The notes under the pieces: generated by a model | What the model saw: only the letters and a program-made list of their open reading frames with translations | Databases searched by the model: none | Told to the model about the DNA's origin: nothing | Assembly: GCF_913776295.1 (NCBI RefSeq) | Contig: NZ_CAJYOJ010000071.1 | Coordinates: forward strand, 62,001 to 126,000 | Length of the DNA: 64,000 bases | Source of the DNA: an uncultured Pedobacter sp. | Lineage (GTDB): Bacteria > Bacteroidota > Bacteroidia > Sphingobacteriales > Sphingobacteriaceae | Direction of reading: 5' to 3' | Position numbers and translations under genes: made by a program | Shown: positions 20,009 to 28,820 of the stretch, one piece after another | Layout: every line of letters starts with the position of its first letter | How positions within the stretch are numbered: position 1 is the stretch's first letter

Positions 20009-20314
20009 CAAATGTTATAAAAAAAAATTACTTTCCGGTAATTAAATTGGAATTTTTCATTTAATGAAAATATCGTAAAATGACAGATCTGCAAATATTG
20101 GAATGCTGCCATCAGATCGCAAATGTTTCCGAACGTTTAAAGTAAAAGTTATACTTACATAATGGTGCGCTTTTAGAGCGGATGAGCTTAAAAATTGAAA
20201 ATGGCTAGACAATGTCTTCTATTCCTGCCATCATGAAAATCATGATGACTATGGCATAAGGTCGGTGCGCGATGAAACTATGTACATAAATTTTCTGTTA
20301 TAAATCTCTTATGT

Positions 20315-20347
20315 TTATCTTGATTCAACGATGTTGAATCAAGATAA
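20315..20347. promoter_or_regulatory. Perfect 33-bp palindromic operator candidate TTATCTTGATTCAAC-GAT-GTTGAATCAAGATAA
   Basis: 15-nt arms, 3-nt spacer, immediately upstream of TATTTTTG (20355-20362). Confidence 0.65.
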
Positions 20348-20389
20348 TTTTTCATATTTTTGCTTCAATGGCGGATTAGACAGCCGACA

Positions 20390-21382
20390 ATGAAAGATAT
20401 GCAATACAGAAAATTTCAAAGTGATTACATTGCCGAGGTAGGCTTAGGCACCTGGCAGTTAGGCAGCGCTGATTGGGGAATAATTGATGAAGCGAAAGCA
20501 TTTGAAATATTAGACACCTATGTTAGCCTGGGCGGTAATTTTGTTGACACGGCAGATGTATATGGGTCGGGAACCAGCGAACGGCTGATCGGTAAATTTC
20601 TAAAACAGACGGAGCATCAACTGCATATTGCAACAAAGCTCGGACGCCGGCATGATGAGCCTAACGGGTGGCCTCAAAATTTTACTTATGATGCCATCCG
20701 CCGCCATGTTGAGGACTCGCTACTTCACCTGGGACTTGATCAATTATTTCTGGAACAACTGCATTGTATCCCAACTGAAGAATTACGTAGAGGTGAGGTA
20801 TTTGATCACCTGCGCCGCTTGCAGGAAGAGGGGCTAATTAAATATTTTGGTGTGAGTGTGGAAACTATAGAGGAAGCTCACATTTGCCTTGCACACACCG
20901 ACATTGCCTCACTGCAAATTATATTTAATCTGTTACGTCAACACCTGGCAGAATCCTTTTTTAATCAAGCCAATGAACAGGGCACTGCCCTTATTGCCCG
21001 CGTTCCTTTGGCTAGTGGATTACTGAGCGGCAAATTTACCAATGAAACCAAATTTGCCGATAAAGACCACCGGTTCTTCAACGCCAACGGCGACGCATTC
21101 AATGTGGGCGAAACATTCAGCGGCATTGCTTTCGAAGAAGGGATAGCGCTGGTGGACGAAATAAAGGCCATTGTGGGTGTCGAGAAACTGGCCCAGCAAA
21201 GTATCCGATGGATATTACAGCACGAGGCTATCACGACAGTGATCCCTGGTGCATCAAGCCCCAACCAAGTTCGCAGCAATATAGAAGCTGCCGAAATACC
21301 CCCTTTGTCACTCGATACACTTACACGGCTAAGGGATTTATATGATTCAAAGATAAAGTCTCGTATCAGGGGCAAAGTTTAA
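20390..21382 (+). CDS. Aldo/keto reductase
   Basis: GLGTWQLG...NFVDTADVYGSGTSERLIGKFL; IPGASSPNQVRSN. Confidence 0.9.
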   Translation: MKDMQYRKFQSDYIAEVGLGTWQLGSADWGIIDEAKAFEILDTYVSLGGNFVDTADVYGSGTSERLIGKFLKQTEHQLHIATKLGRRHDEPNGWPQNFTYDAIRRHVEDSLLHLGLDQLFLEQLHCIPTEELRRGEVFDHLRRLQEEGLIKYFGVSVETIEEAHICLAHTDIASLQIIFNLLRQHLAESFFNQANEQGTALIARVPLASGLLSGKFTNETKFADKDHRFFNANGDAFNVGETFSGIAFEEGIALVDEIKAIVGVEKLAQQSIRWILQHEAITTVIPGASSPNQVRSNIEAAEIPPLSLDTLTRLRDLYDSKIKSRIRGKV

Positions 21383-21522
21383 TCAAGCCCCAACAAACAA
21401 CAGGCCGGCAATCTTAACTTCTATACTATTCTAATCATTAAAGTTTGGCAATTTCCGTTGTAAAACTGACGAAAATATTACTAAAAAAGATTTTGGAGTA
21501 AGAAACTTCCTGTTATGGAAAT

Positions 21523-21555
21523 AAAAAACCCATCCTGTTAGAGATGGGTTTTTTA
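21523..21555. terminator. Intrinsic bidirectional terminator
   Basis: AAAAAACCCATC-CTGTTAGA-GATGGGTTTTTT. Confidence 0.75.
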
Positions 21556-21671
21556 TGCGATTCAGTCTTGAAAATCTTTGCGCCTTCTGTTGGACTCCAC
21601 GATATGCAACCGGGGGTAAACTTATCGCCCCGCCTAAACAAAAAAAAACCAACATTACAGTTGGCTTTTGG

Positions 21672-21751
21672 CTCCTTCTGCTGGGCTCGAACCAGCGACC
21701 CTCTGATTAATCCCGCACGTGCGGGACTCTAACCAGCTGAGCCAAAATTCC
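21672..21751 (-). pseudogene. tRNA-Asn-derived pseudogene with anticodon region replaced by a 16-bp palindrome
   Basis: GGAATTTTGGCTCAGCTGGTTAGAGTCCCGCACGTGCGGGATTAATCAGAGGGTCGCTGGTTCGAGCCCAGCAGAAGGAG; T-arm and 3' half identical to tRNA-Asn. Confidence 0.85.
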
Positions 21752-21753
21752 TG

Positions 21754-22011
21754 TTAGTAATCTCCTTGAACAATTCGCTCAATTAATTTACGGCTTTTCT
21801 GCCTCTTGATAAAACGTTCCAGGCGGATGGCGTCAGGCTCTATGAATCCACACGAAAATACAGCTTCCAGGCTCCAAGGCCTATGCTTAGAGGTAAATGT
21901 TCCAAAAGATAAGCTATTGTGCTCTTCAAGTCGACGGACATAATCACTGGTGTATCCAACATAATAGAGATCCGAAGCTTTAGAATATAAGATATAAAGA
22001 TAATAGGTCAT
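21754..22011 (-). CDS. GIY-YIG nuclease family protein (UPF0213-like)
   Basis: YYLYILYSKASDLYYVGYTSDYVRRLEEHN; W, E and R positions of the fold. Confidence 0.9.
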   Translation of the reverse strand: MTYYLYILYSKASDLYYVGYTSDYVRRLEEHNSLSFGTFTSKHRPWSLEAVFSCGFIEPDAIRLERFIKRQKSRKLIERIVQGDY

Positions 22012-22100
22012 AAATACAAAAAAACTGGAGTCCTTATTATCTGAGAGCTTTACCTGACAGTGATTATCATAAATCTTTAGTCCAAAATAGAATTAAACAA

Positions 22101-22130
22101 AAAAAAGCGAATAACTTCCGTTATCCGCTT
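22101..22130 (-). terminator. Intrinsic terminator of tRNA-Asn copy 2
   Basis: AAGCGGATAACGGAAGTTATTCGCTTTTTT on minus strand. Confidence 0.75.
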
Positions 22131-22134
22131 TAAG

Positions 22135-22208
22135 CTCCTTCTGCTGGGCTCGAACCAGCGACCCTCTGATTAACAGTCAGATGCTCTAACCGGCTGAGCT
22201 AAGAAGGA
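22135..22208 (-). tRNA. tRNA-Asn (GTT), second copy
   Basis: Identical to 1868-1941. Confidence 0.95.
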
Positions 22209-22349
22209 ATCCGGCTATCCAAAAAACAGCTTGTTTAAACTTTTCAGCAAACATATGCTTGTTTGTTTTGGGAATGCAATATTAGGGCTTTTAAATTATT
22301 TATGCAATATTTGCAGGAAAAAAAAATTAAAAAAATCTAATACATAGAT

Positions 22350-23270
22350 ATGAGCCTGATAATCATAGGTACTGTAGCTTTTGATGCTATTGAAACTCCT
22401 TTCGGAAAAACAGATAAAATTGTTGGTGGTGCAGCAACTTACGCCAGTTTAGCCGCTTCTTATTTTTATAATAAAGCAAAAATTGTAGCTGTGGTAGGTG
22501 ATGACTTTCATCAATCAGACATTGACATTTTCACCAAACACGGTATCGATACCGAAGGATTACAGATCAAAGCAGGTGAGAAATCATTTTTCTGGTCGGG
22601 CAAATACCATAATGATATGAACAGCCGCGACACGTTGATTACGGAATTAAATGTATTGGAAAATTTTGATCCTGTTATCCCGGAAAGCTACCAGGATTGT
22701 GAATACCTGATGTTGGGCAACCTCACACCGCAGGTACAACAAACGGTGATTAAACGACTTAAAAACCGCCCGAAATTGATCGTAATGGATACCATGAACT
22801 TCTGGATGGATATTATGATGGATGATTTACTGGAAACCATTAAAATGGTAGATGTATTAACCATTAATGATGCTGAAGCACGTCAGCTATCAGGTGAGTA
22901 CTCGCTTGTAAAAGCAGCTAAAAAAATCCTTAGCATGGGTCCGAAATATTTGATTATTAAAAAGGGGGAACATGGTGCATTGTTATTTCATGAGGATCAG
23001 ATTTTCTCTGCTCCGGCCTTACCTTTAGCCGAAGTATTCGATCCGACAGGTGCTGGCGATACCTTCGCTGGTGGATTTATCGGTTATTTGGCAAAAGTTG
23101 GGACTATCAACTTCAATAATATGAAAAATGCGATTATTTATGGCTCTGCACTGGCTTCTTTCTGCGTAGAGAAATTTGGGACAGAAAAGTTATTGAATTT
23201 AACCGATAAAGAAGTTGCCGCCAGAATTCAGGAATTTGTAAGCTTAAGTTCTTTCACGATAGAAGCGTAA
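22350..23270 (+). CDS. PfkB family carbohydrate/nucleoside kinase
   Basis: VGGAATYASLAAS; DPTGAGDTFAGGFIGYL. Confidence 0.85.
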   Translation: MSLIIIGTVAFDAIETPFGKTDKIVGGAATYASLAASYFYNKAKIVAVVGDDFHQSDIDIFTKHGIDTEGLQIKAGEKSFFWSGKYHNDMNSRDTLITELNVLENFDPVIPESYQDCEYLMLGNLTPQVQQTVIKRLKNRPKLIVMDTMNFWMDIMMDDLLETIKMVDVLTINDAEARQLSGEYSLVKAAKKILSMGPKYLIIKKGEHGALLFHEDQIFSAPALPLAEVFDPTGAGDTFAGGFIGYLAKVGTINFNNMKNAIIYGSALASFCVEKFGTEKLLNLTDKEVAARIQEFVSLSSFTIEA

Positions 23271-23402
23271 CCAGTTAACACTTCTTAGTAAGCAGTTAAC
23301 AGTTTCATATGGCAATTCAGCTGCAGGCTTTAAGAAATTAGTCTTCAAGTCTGCAGTTTTTTTATGGAGTTAATGTTTTTAACAACGAATCAGCGGCTAA
23401 AA

Positions 23403-23645
23403 TCAATCTGGTTTGGCAAGCATAGCTATCGGAACAAACTTTTCAAACACAGCATCGGTATGGGGTGCATCCGGTAGCTCACCAGTTAAATCCTGACCTG
23501 CCCAATGTTCATAATGTTTTCCATTTTTCCATAACCTGCTATCCGTCATGTCGTAAATCAACCCCTTATAAGCCACCCAGATCTGAGGTTTATCCTGCCC
23601 GTTACGCAACGCAAGCTGTTGTTTGGTATAATTTGGTAAGTCCAT
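23403..23645 (-). CDS. Cytochrome b5-like heme-binding domain protein
   Basis: WVAYKGLIYDMTDSRLWKNGKHYEHWAGQDLTGEL. Confidence 0.75.
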   Translation of the reverse strand: MDLPNYTKQQLALRNGQDKPQIWVAYKGLIYDMTDSRLWKNGKHYEHWAGQDLTGELPDAPHTDAVFEKFVPIAMLAKPD

Positions 23646-23985
23646 TTAAATTAATTTCGGGCTGAAGATAATCAAAAGGTTTTTAACCATATCAGAAATA
23701 TAAGGGCATATAAGCTATGTTTTCTTTAATGCCTTGTATTATTAAAGTAGCTATTATTTTCAAAGCAAAAGATAAGTGCAGCGATTACTTGCTGAGCATA
23801 GTGAAAGACTTATCTACATCGTATTTCGATTTACTATCCCCATTTCAATCGCAAGATTGCTACAAGACAACGAATTCGCTCCCTTTTTTGCTTTTACGAT
23901 TCGCTGCCTCGTACCTCATTGCTACAGGATATCGCTTCAAACCCGGCCAGATGGTTAAAACAGCTTTTCATCCTGAGGTTGTTTA

Positions 23986-24110
23986 GCAGCCCCCCTGGCG
24001 ATAAACCCGATCCGATGGCTATCGATGCAATGTAAAGCCCGGAGCGCAGCGAGGAATTGAAATGAAAAGCGGAACTGCAAACCGCCAGGAACTACTGAAC
24101 GCTCATTTCC
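23986..24110. repeat. Intergenic repeat family A, copy 2
   Basis: Same block order as 6429-6553; adjacent tcgctgcctcgtacctc.ttgctacaggata (23901-23931) also occurs at 6650-6680. Confidence 0.7.
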
Positions 24111-24214
24111 CAATCTTCAACCCTGTAAAAGAATAGAAGGCATACAAATTTCTATTTACTATAATGTAAAACCCGACAAAGCTGGCTGATTTTTCTTCGT
24201 GTTAAACAGAAATC

Positions 24215-24904
24215 CTATACCTTCTTTTTAACGGCTCTGCTTTTAAAAAACTCATATAGAAAAACATTCATTAACAATAAACTCATTAAATAAAAATGAT
24301 CTTCGAAAGGTATCGTACCTACCCTAAAACCTATATTTTCTTTATCGTTATATATGACCACCGGAACAGCGGTTAAAAAACCATTTACGATATAAAATGG
24401 AACAAGCGAAACCAGATAAGCCCTGTAAAACCTGTACATAAACCTGAATTTTACATTCACATATTCTACATAGGCCAGCACAATAAGCAAAAAGCCAAAG
24501 TTGATCAGCGTATACCACCTGTTATAACCAAAAAACAAAAGGGCTACACTAAGTCCCAAAAAAAGATTGCTTACTGCGAGGCTATACTTCTGGAGGTTAC
24601 TTTTCGGGAAATAGATGTTTAAACATTCATAAATAAATACACAGGCATATGGAACAGTCAAAAAGAACAGCATCTCTTCCAGAGGTAAGCCAAAAAGGTT
24701 TATTCCTACGAGGTAATCCGGATTAAAAGACCAAACGTTGAGCTTGGTAAAAAGGATATCCCAAATTAAAAAAACAATACCGGTAAGCAATATGGCAGGA
24801 AATACAAACTTCCATTTACTAAAAAAATGAACTTTTTTATCAAATGATAAAACCAGCGGAAAAAAAATTACGGCTATATTAATAAGCAGATAGGTATAAT
24901 TCAT
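24215..24904 (-). CDS. Lycopene cyclase domain-containing protein (CrtYcd-like)
   Basis: FLIWDILFTKLNVWSFNPDYLVGINLFGLPLEEMLFFLTVPYACVFIYE. Confidence 0.85.
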   Translation of the reverse strand: MNYTYLLINIAVIFFPLVLSFDKKVHFFSKWKFVFPAILLTGIVFLIWDILFTKLNVWSFNPDYLVGINLFGLPLEEMLFFLTVPYACVFIYECLNIYFPKSNLQKYSLAVSNLFLGLSVALLFFGYNRWYTLINFGFLLIVLAYVEYVNVKFRFMYRFYRAYLVSLVPFYIVNGFLTAVPVVIYNDKENIGFRVGTIPFEDHFYLMSLLLMNVFLYEFFKSRAVKKKV

Positions 24905-24905
24905 T

Positions 24906-25436
24906 TTAAAGGTATTTTGTTAAAATTTTAACTTCAGCTGCACTGCATTTTTTGCTGTCGATCATAAATTTAGCTACGTTTTTAACTAATTCCGCATCGG
25001 CAAGGCCAAAATTTCCATTTTGATAATGTTTAATAATTTCTTTTTTATCCTGCGCTAAATCTTTACTAAAACCAAGAAAGGAGGGGGTATAAAATTCGAT
25101 TGAAAAACGCATAAAACGGATTTCCATATTTTCCCCATCCATATCTATTGCTTTCTGCATCGTTTTTAGCGATTGGCTTACATATTTAATCTTATTATAT
25201 GGATTCCAGGAGTGTTTGGCTTTAAGGGCTTCCAAAGTACCCAGGTAACCCGTTACCAATGCTGTTTTATTGGGCAGTTTATTCAGCTTTGCATATAAGG
25301 AATCGGTTAGCTTTGAGTTTTCTACCGCTTTAACCATATTGGTTTTCAAAACCGCAATTTCCTGGTTGGAGAGTTGTGCGTGGGCAGTGTTGCTTGCTGC
25401 AAACAGCAGGAGAAATATAATACGTAGTTTAATCAT
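24906..25436 (-). CDS. Hypothetical secreted protein
   Basis: Signal peptide MIKLRIIFLLLFAASNTAHAQ; 1-bp gap to the cyclase ORF. Confidence 0.65.
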   Translation of the reverse strand: MIKLRIIFLLLFAASNTAHAQLSNQEIAVLKTNMVKAVENSKLTDSLYAKLNKLPNKTALVTGYLGTLEALKAKHSWNPYNKIKYVSQSLKTMQKAIDMDGENMEIRFMRFSIEFYTPSFLGFSKDLAQDKKEIIKHYQNGNFGLADAELVKNVAKFMIDSKKCSAAEVKILTKYL

Positions 25437-25679
25437 GAGATGGAGGCAAATGTAAGAAAAGCTAAGCGCATTTGTTCGCGTTGTTTTCCGGTTGAACTGA
25501 TGGTTTTGATACAAAAAGACATGACCTTAAACTATGCTCCTTTAAAATGCATCTGATAAAAAATATTCATTGCATTCAGAATGACAGACAAATCCCCTCA
25601 ATGTCATCCTGAGGGATAATTTATTGGATAAAAATCAATATGAATGACGTATACATTTCTTTTTTTGCCCCAGGGCTAA

Positions 25680-25990
25680 GCCTTGCCTCGGCTCACCGCC
25701 GCCGAAGGGCTCTTTCTTTTTGATGTCAAAAAGAAACAAAAAACACCGGCTGAAAATTTTTCTTTCGAAGCCAGTGGGATGGCTTTGTCAGTGGAGCCCG
25801 AAAAATTTGTTAGGCCGGATTTAAGCGGAACGGAGATACGGTGCTACGGACTAGCTACGCGGAAATGCGTAGGTTCCGCAAGTCACTCATTAATAAATAA
25901 TTGCAAAATAACGTCAATGGTAGCTTGTCGAAGGACCTGCTTTAAATGTTTTACAAGGCGTTTCGACAGGCTCAACGTGACAAATTCGAT
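25680..25990. repeat. Intergenic repeat-rich segment
   Basis: cggctcaccgccgccgaagggctctttctttttgatgtcaaaaagaaacaaaaaa and tttcgacaggctcaacgtgacaa, typical dispersed phrases of Sphingobacteriaceae intergenic DNA (from memory). Confidence 0.45.
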
Positions 25991-26148
25991 TGAATTAAAA
26001 TTTACTATAGCTTCATTAAAACAATATAGTTCATCGTTATCAACGATTCAATGGTTATTGGCTCAACGATATCAGATTGAAACAATCTGTCTTGATAGAA
26101 AATATAAAATGGTTCGTGCGGACAAGAACCATAGAATGGGATAGATTC

Positions 26149-27039
26149 TTATTGCCTGGCCTGATCGATCATGTTTTTAGTCGCTTGATCCATTGCCAGT
26201 TTATTCTTCCGGATAAAATACTTTATGATGAAGAAGATTGCAAAACCAACCAATATCAACATCCACAAATTGGAAATAGCAATAATGATTTCTTTAAAAA
26301 TCGTCCAGCCATTTACAATTCCTAACCAAAGCCTGTTTATAAATGCCGGACGGTAATCATACAAATTATCATTCGCCACAATCATGGTTTTTACCGTATT
26401 ATCCTGATAAAAATTAAGGGTAATGGTACTGAATTTTACCCGGCTATCGATCTGCATATTTTCGATTTTCTTATCCACATAATCGTCTTTGATGTAAAGA
26501 GATGATTCTACGTTGGCACTTTTCTTAGACGCTACTTTATTGATCTTCTCTACCGCATCAACTCTATTCTGCGCCTTTAGTTTATTGGCTAAATAAGCAA
26601 TGCTTTGATCGTCCAGCTTCATCGATTGGTGATCGACAAAGACCGCTATTTTTGCAATGGTATTGGTAAATTCATCTAGTTTTTCAGATGGAATCTTCGC
26701 CACCAGATAACCTTCAGTGCGATAGGCTGTAATTTCTTTTAAAGAATCGGTAGATTGTTTTACTTTATCCGTTTCCTGAATAGTGCTTTCTATAGAAAAC
26801 TCAGCAACAGTTCCCCCTTCTGCTTTAATGGTTTTGCTCAGCTGCTCTTTGGTATTTTGAACATTCTTAACCCTAAAACGCATATCTGCAGTTTTAATGA
26901 TTTTTTCTACTGCGGTGCTATCTGTAGGTACGCTAAATTCATTTGCCGCGACAGTTTCGGTACTGGCATACTTTTCGCCCGATTTTTGGCAGCCGAAAAT
27001 GGTTAAAATTATGGCTATAGCAATAATATTCCTTTTCAT
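26149..27039 (-). CDS. DUF4349 domain-containing lipoprotein
   Basis: Lipobox IFGCQ; IIKTADMRFRVKNVQNTKEQLSKTIKAEGGTVAEFSI; C-terminal TM. Confidence 0.8.
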   Translation of the reverse strand: MKRNIIAIAIILTIFGCQKSGEKYASTETVAANEFSVPTDSTAVEKIIKTADMRFRVKNVQNTKEQLSKTIKAEGGTVAEFSIESTIQETDKVKQSTDSLKEITAYRTEGYLVAKIPSEKLDEFTNTIAKIAVFVDHQSMKLDDQSIAYLANKLKAQNRVDAVEKINKVASKKSANVESSLYIKDDYVDKKIENMQIDSRVKFSTITLNFYQDNTVKTMIVANDNLYDYRPAFINRLWLGIVNGWTIFKEIIIAISNLWMLILVGFAIFFIIKYFIRKNKLAMDQATKNMIDQARQ

Positions 27040-27303
27040 GATGATGTGGTTCTAAATAAATAATCATTTTTAAATATTTGCTTCAAATGGCCATGAGAAG
27101 TTTTGTGTTTTGGGTTGGTTTGTAACCCTCTTTTTCATTTAATACTATAATCTGCTTTAGGTAACCCAAAAACAAATGTTTATATAACGATGTTACATAA
27201 CCTGCATTTCCATAAAGCAAAAAAATACAATATTAACCGTCTAATAATCAGAAATTTACAAGACTGTTTTTTTGAATACAGAAAGGTCTGCAAAGATACT
27301 TTG

Positions 27304-27390
27304 GACCTAACAGGAACCGGCATAAACGCAGTAAAGTAAAGTGGATTGCAGGGCTTCGGAACCGATGCCCACAGGAACCTGCTTTTCAAA
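27304..27390. repeat. Intergenic repeat family B, copy 1
   Basis: acctaacaggaaccgg...ccgatgcccacaggaacctgcttttcaaaa matches 27584-27672. Confidence 0.8.
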
Positions 27391-27583
27391 AGAATTTCAT
27401 TTTCAACAACACTACTCTTAATACTTGAATCTATGTGTTATTTTAGAAAAGCAAATGCAGAAGCAGTTGGGTTATGGCAGTCCCGCCTTTCGCTTTAGCC
27501 CTGGTTAAAAATCAGGGGCTGCCGCTGCAGTCGCCCGCCTGCACGGGCAGGGGTTTAGGATAGAAAGGTTTACCTAAGTAATT

Positions 27584-27672
27584 TAAACCTGACAGGAGCG
27601 GGCACGACCGCAGTGAAGTAAAGCGGATGGCAGGGCTTTCGCAACCGATGCCCACAGGAACCTGCTTTTCAA
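27584..27672. repeat. Intergenic repeat family B, copy 2
   Basis: Direct repeat of 27304-27390. Confidence 0.8.
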
Positions 27673-27696
27673 AAAAAGCAATACTTTATTTAATAA

Positions 27697-27733
27697 CAAA
27701 AAAGCCGATCATGAATGAACATAATCGGCTTTA
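27697..27733. terminator. Intrinsic terminator
   Basis: AAAAAGCCGAT...ATCGGCTTTATATTTT. Confidence 0.65.
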
Positions 27734-27751
27734 TATTTTGGGGATAGATGC

Positions 27752-27970
27752 TTATGCATCTAATATTTTGAATACACCTTTAATGGCAATAATTGCACCG
27801 ATGAACAAAACAATCCAGGATGCTAAAGATACCTGCCACGAATCATAAGCGAAACGTGCATAAGTACCCACTATGCAAACCAGTACACCAAAAATCATTA
27901 ATTTATAAATTCCGGGCTGGTTAGCCGTTTTCATACTTTCTGTATTGTGCTTTAATTCGTTGTTATCCAT
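27752..27970 (-). CDS. Small two-TM membrane protein, hypothetical
   Basis: KLMIFGVLVCIVGTYARFAYDSWQVSLASWIVLFIGAIIAIKGV. Confidence 0.65.
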   Translation of the reverse strand: MDNNELKHNTESMKTANQPGIYKLMIFGVLVCIVGTYARFAYDSWQVSLASWIVLFIGAIIAIKGVFKILDA

Positions 27971-28027
27971 AATGTTTATTTTTATGATGCAGCAAAAGTA
28001 ATACTTATTGCTGAATATTTATAAAAC

Positions 28028-28792
28028 TTAGTAACTTTTTAATCGTTCCAATCTTTGCTTCGCTTTATCTTTATCGCTAAGTTTTTCTCCCTGATACAAA
28101 GGCTTTTCCCAATCGCCGTACATCGGATTTGGCAAGACAATATATTTTGCTCCAAATAAGTTCTGGTTGGCGTTTACCTGCTCAAAGGTATTTTTATTTT
28201 CACGATAAAAAATATTGCTGAAATCGCTTAAATTATCTCCACGCAACAATAGAATATTATGTGTTTCGCTAATTTTTTGACGCCTTGGTTCTTTGTTTGA
28301 ACTTCCTTTGGAAACTACTAAATGCGCATCATCAGCATAAGGGAAACCAAAATGTTGCAGATTTTTTAATGTAGCTGTATAATCCTTTTCATCGCGGTTA
28401 CTCACATAAAAAGTTTCGATATTTTTTGAGGCGGCAAATTTCAGAAAAGCCAATGCCCCCGGAACGGTATCGGCCCGCGCCAGATTGGTCCATTCGGTCC
28501 AGTCTGCAGGTACATAACTTAGTCCCATTTTAATTTCATGGCCCTGAAAAGCGGAATTGTCTAAAACGGTTTCATCGATATCAACAATCACACAATTTGG
28601 CTTTTTACTTGTATCCGCCCATAAAGCTTCTTTTAATGACAAACGAGCGAAGTTATAAGCCTGGAAACATAGGGCCCTGTATTCGCCTGAAGTTTGTTGC
28701 CAAAGTACTGCGTTGGTATAATCTCTTGCAGGATTTTGTGCTGCGGCAAAAAACGGAATGAGTGATAGGATGATGAGGGTGTACTTTTTCAT
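28028..28792 (-). CDS. 5'-nucleotidase, lipoprotein e(P4) family (HAD class acid phosphatase)
   Basis: VIVDIDETVLDNSAFQG; FYVSNRDEKDYTATLKNL; LLLRGDNLSDF. Confidence 0.9.
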   Translation of the reverse strand: MKKYTLIILSLIPFFAAAQNPARDYTNAVLWQQTSGEYRALCFQAYNFARLSLKEALWADTSKKPNCVIVDIDETVLDNSAFQGHEIKMGLSYVPADWTEWTNLARADTVPGALAFLKFAASKNIETFYVSNRDEKDYTATLKNLQHFGFPYADDAHLVVSKGSSNKEPRRQKISETHNILLLRGDNLSDFSNIFYRENKNTFEQVNANQNLFGAKYIVLPNPMYGDWEKPLYQGEKLSDKDKAKQRLERLKSY

Positions 28793-28820
28793 GTATTAAT
28801 ATTATACAACAAAGATACGT

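Larger units (their letters stand above)
22093..22306. repeat. ~215-bp direct repeat copy 2 (terminator + tRNA-Asn + upstream region)
   Basis: Near-identical to 1827-2041. Confidence 0.85.

Noticed and set aside
20229-20250. CATCATGA-AAA-TCATGATG hairpin
   Set aside because: Short, isolated, no second copy noticed, no positional logic.
20315-20347. 33-bp palindrome interpreted as an intrinsic terminator
   Set aside because: No gene ends just upstream on the plus strand, it sits directly at the AKR promoter, and its core matches operator-like repeats elsewhere.
20965-21375. 136-aa antisense ORF
   Set aside because: Antisense to the aldo/keto reductase; no independent support.
25683-26144. 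153-aa plus-strand ORF
   Set aside because: Runs through dispersed intergenic repeat phrases; low-quality protein, no domain.
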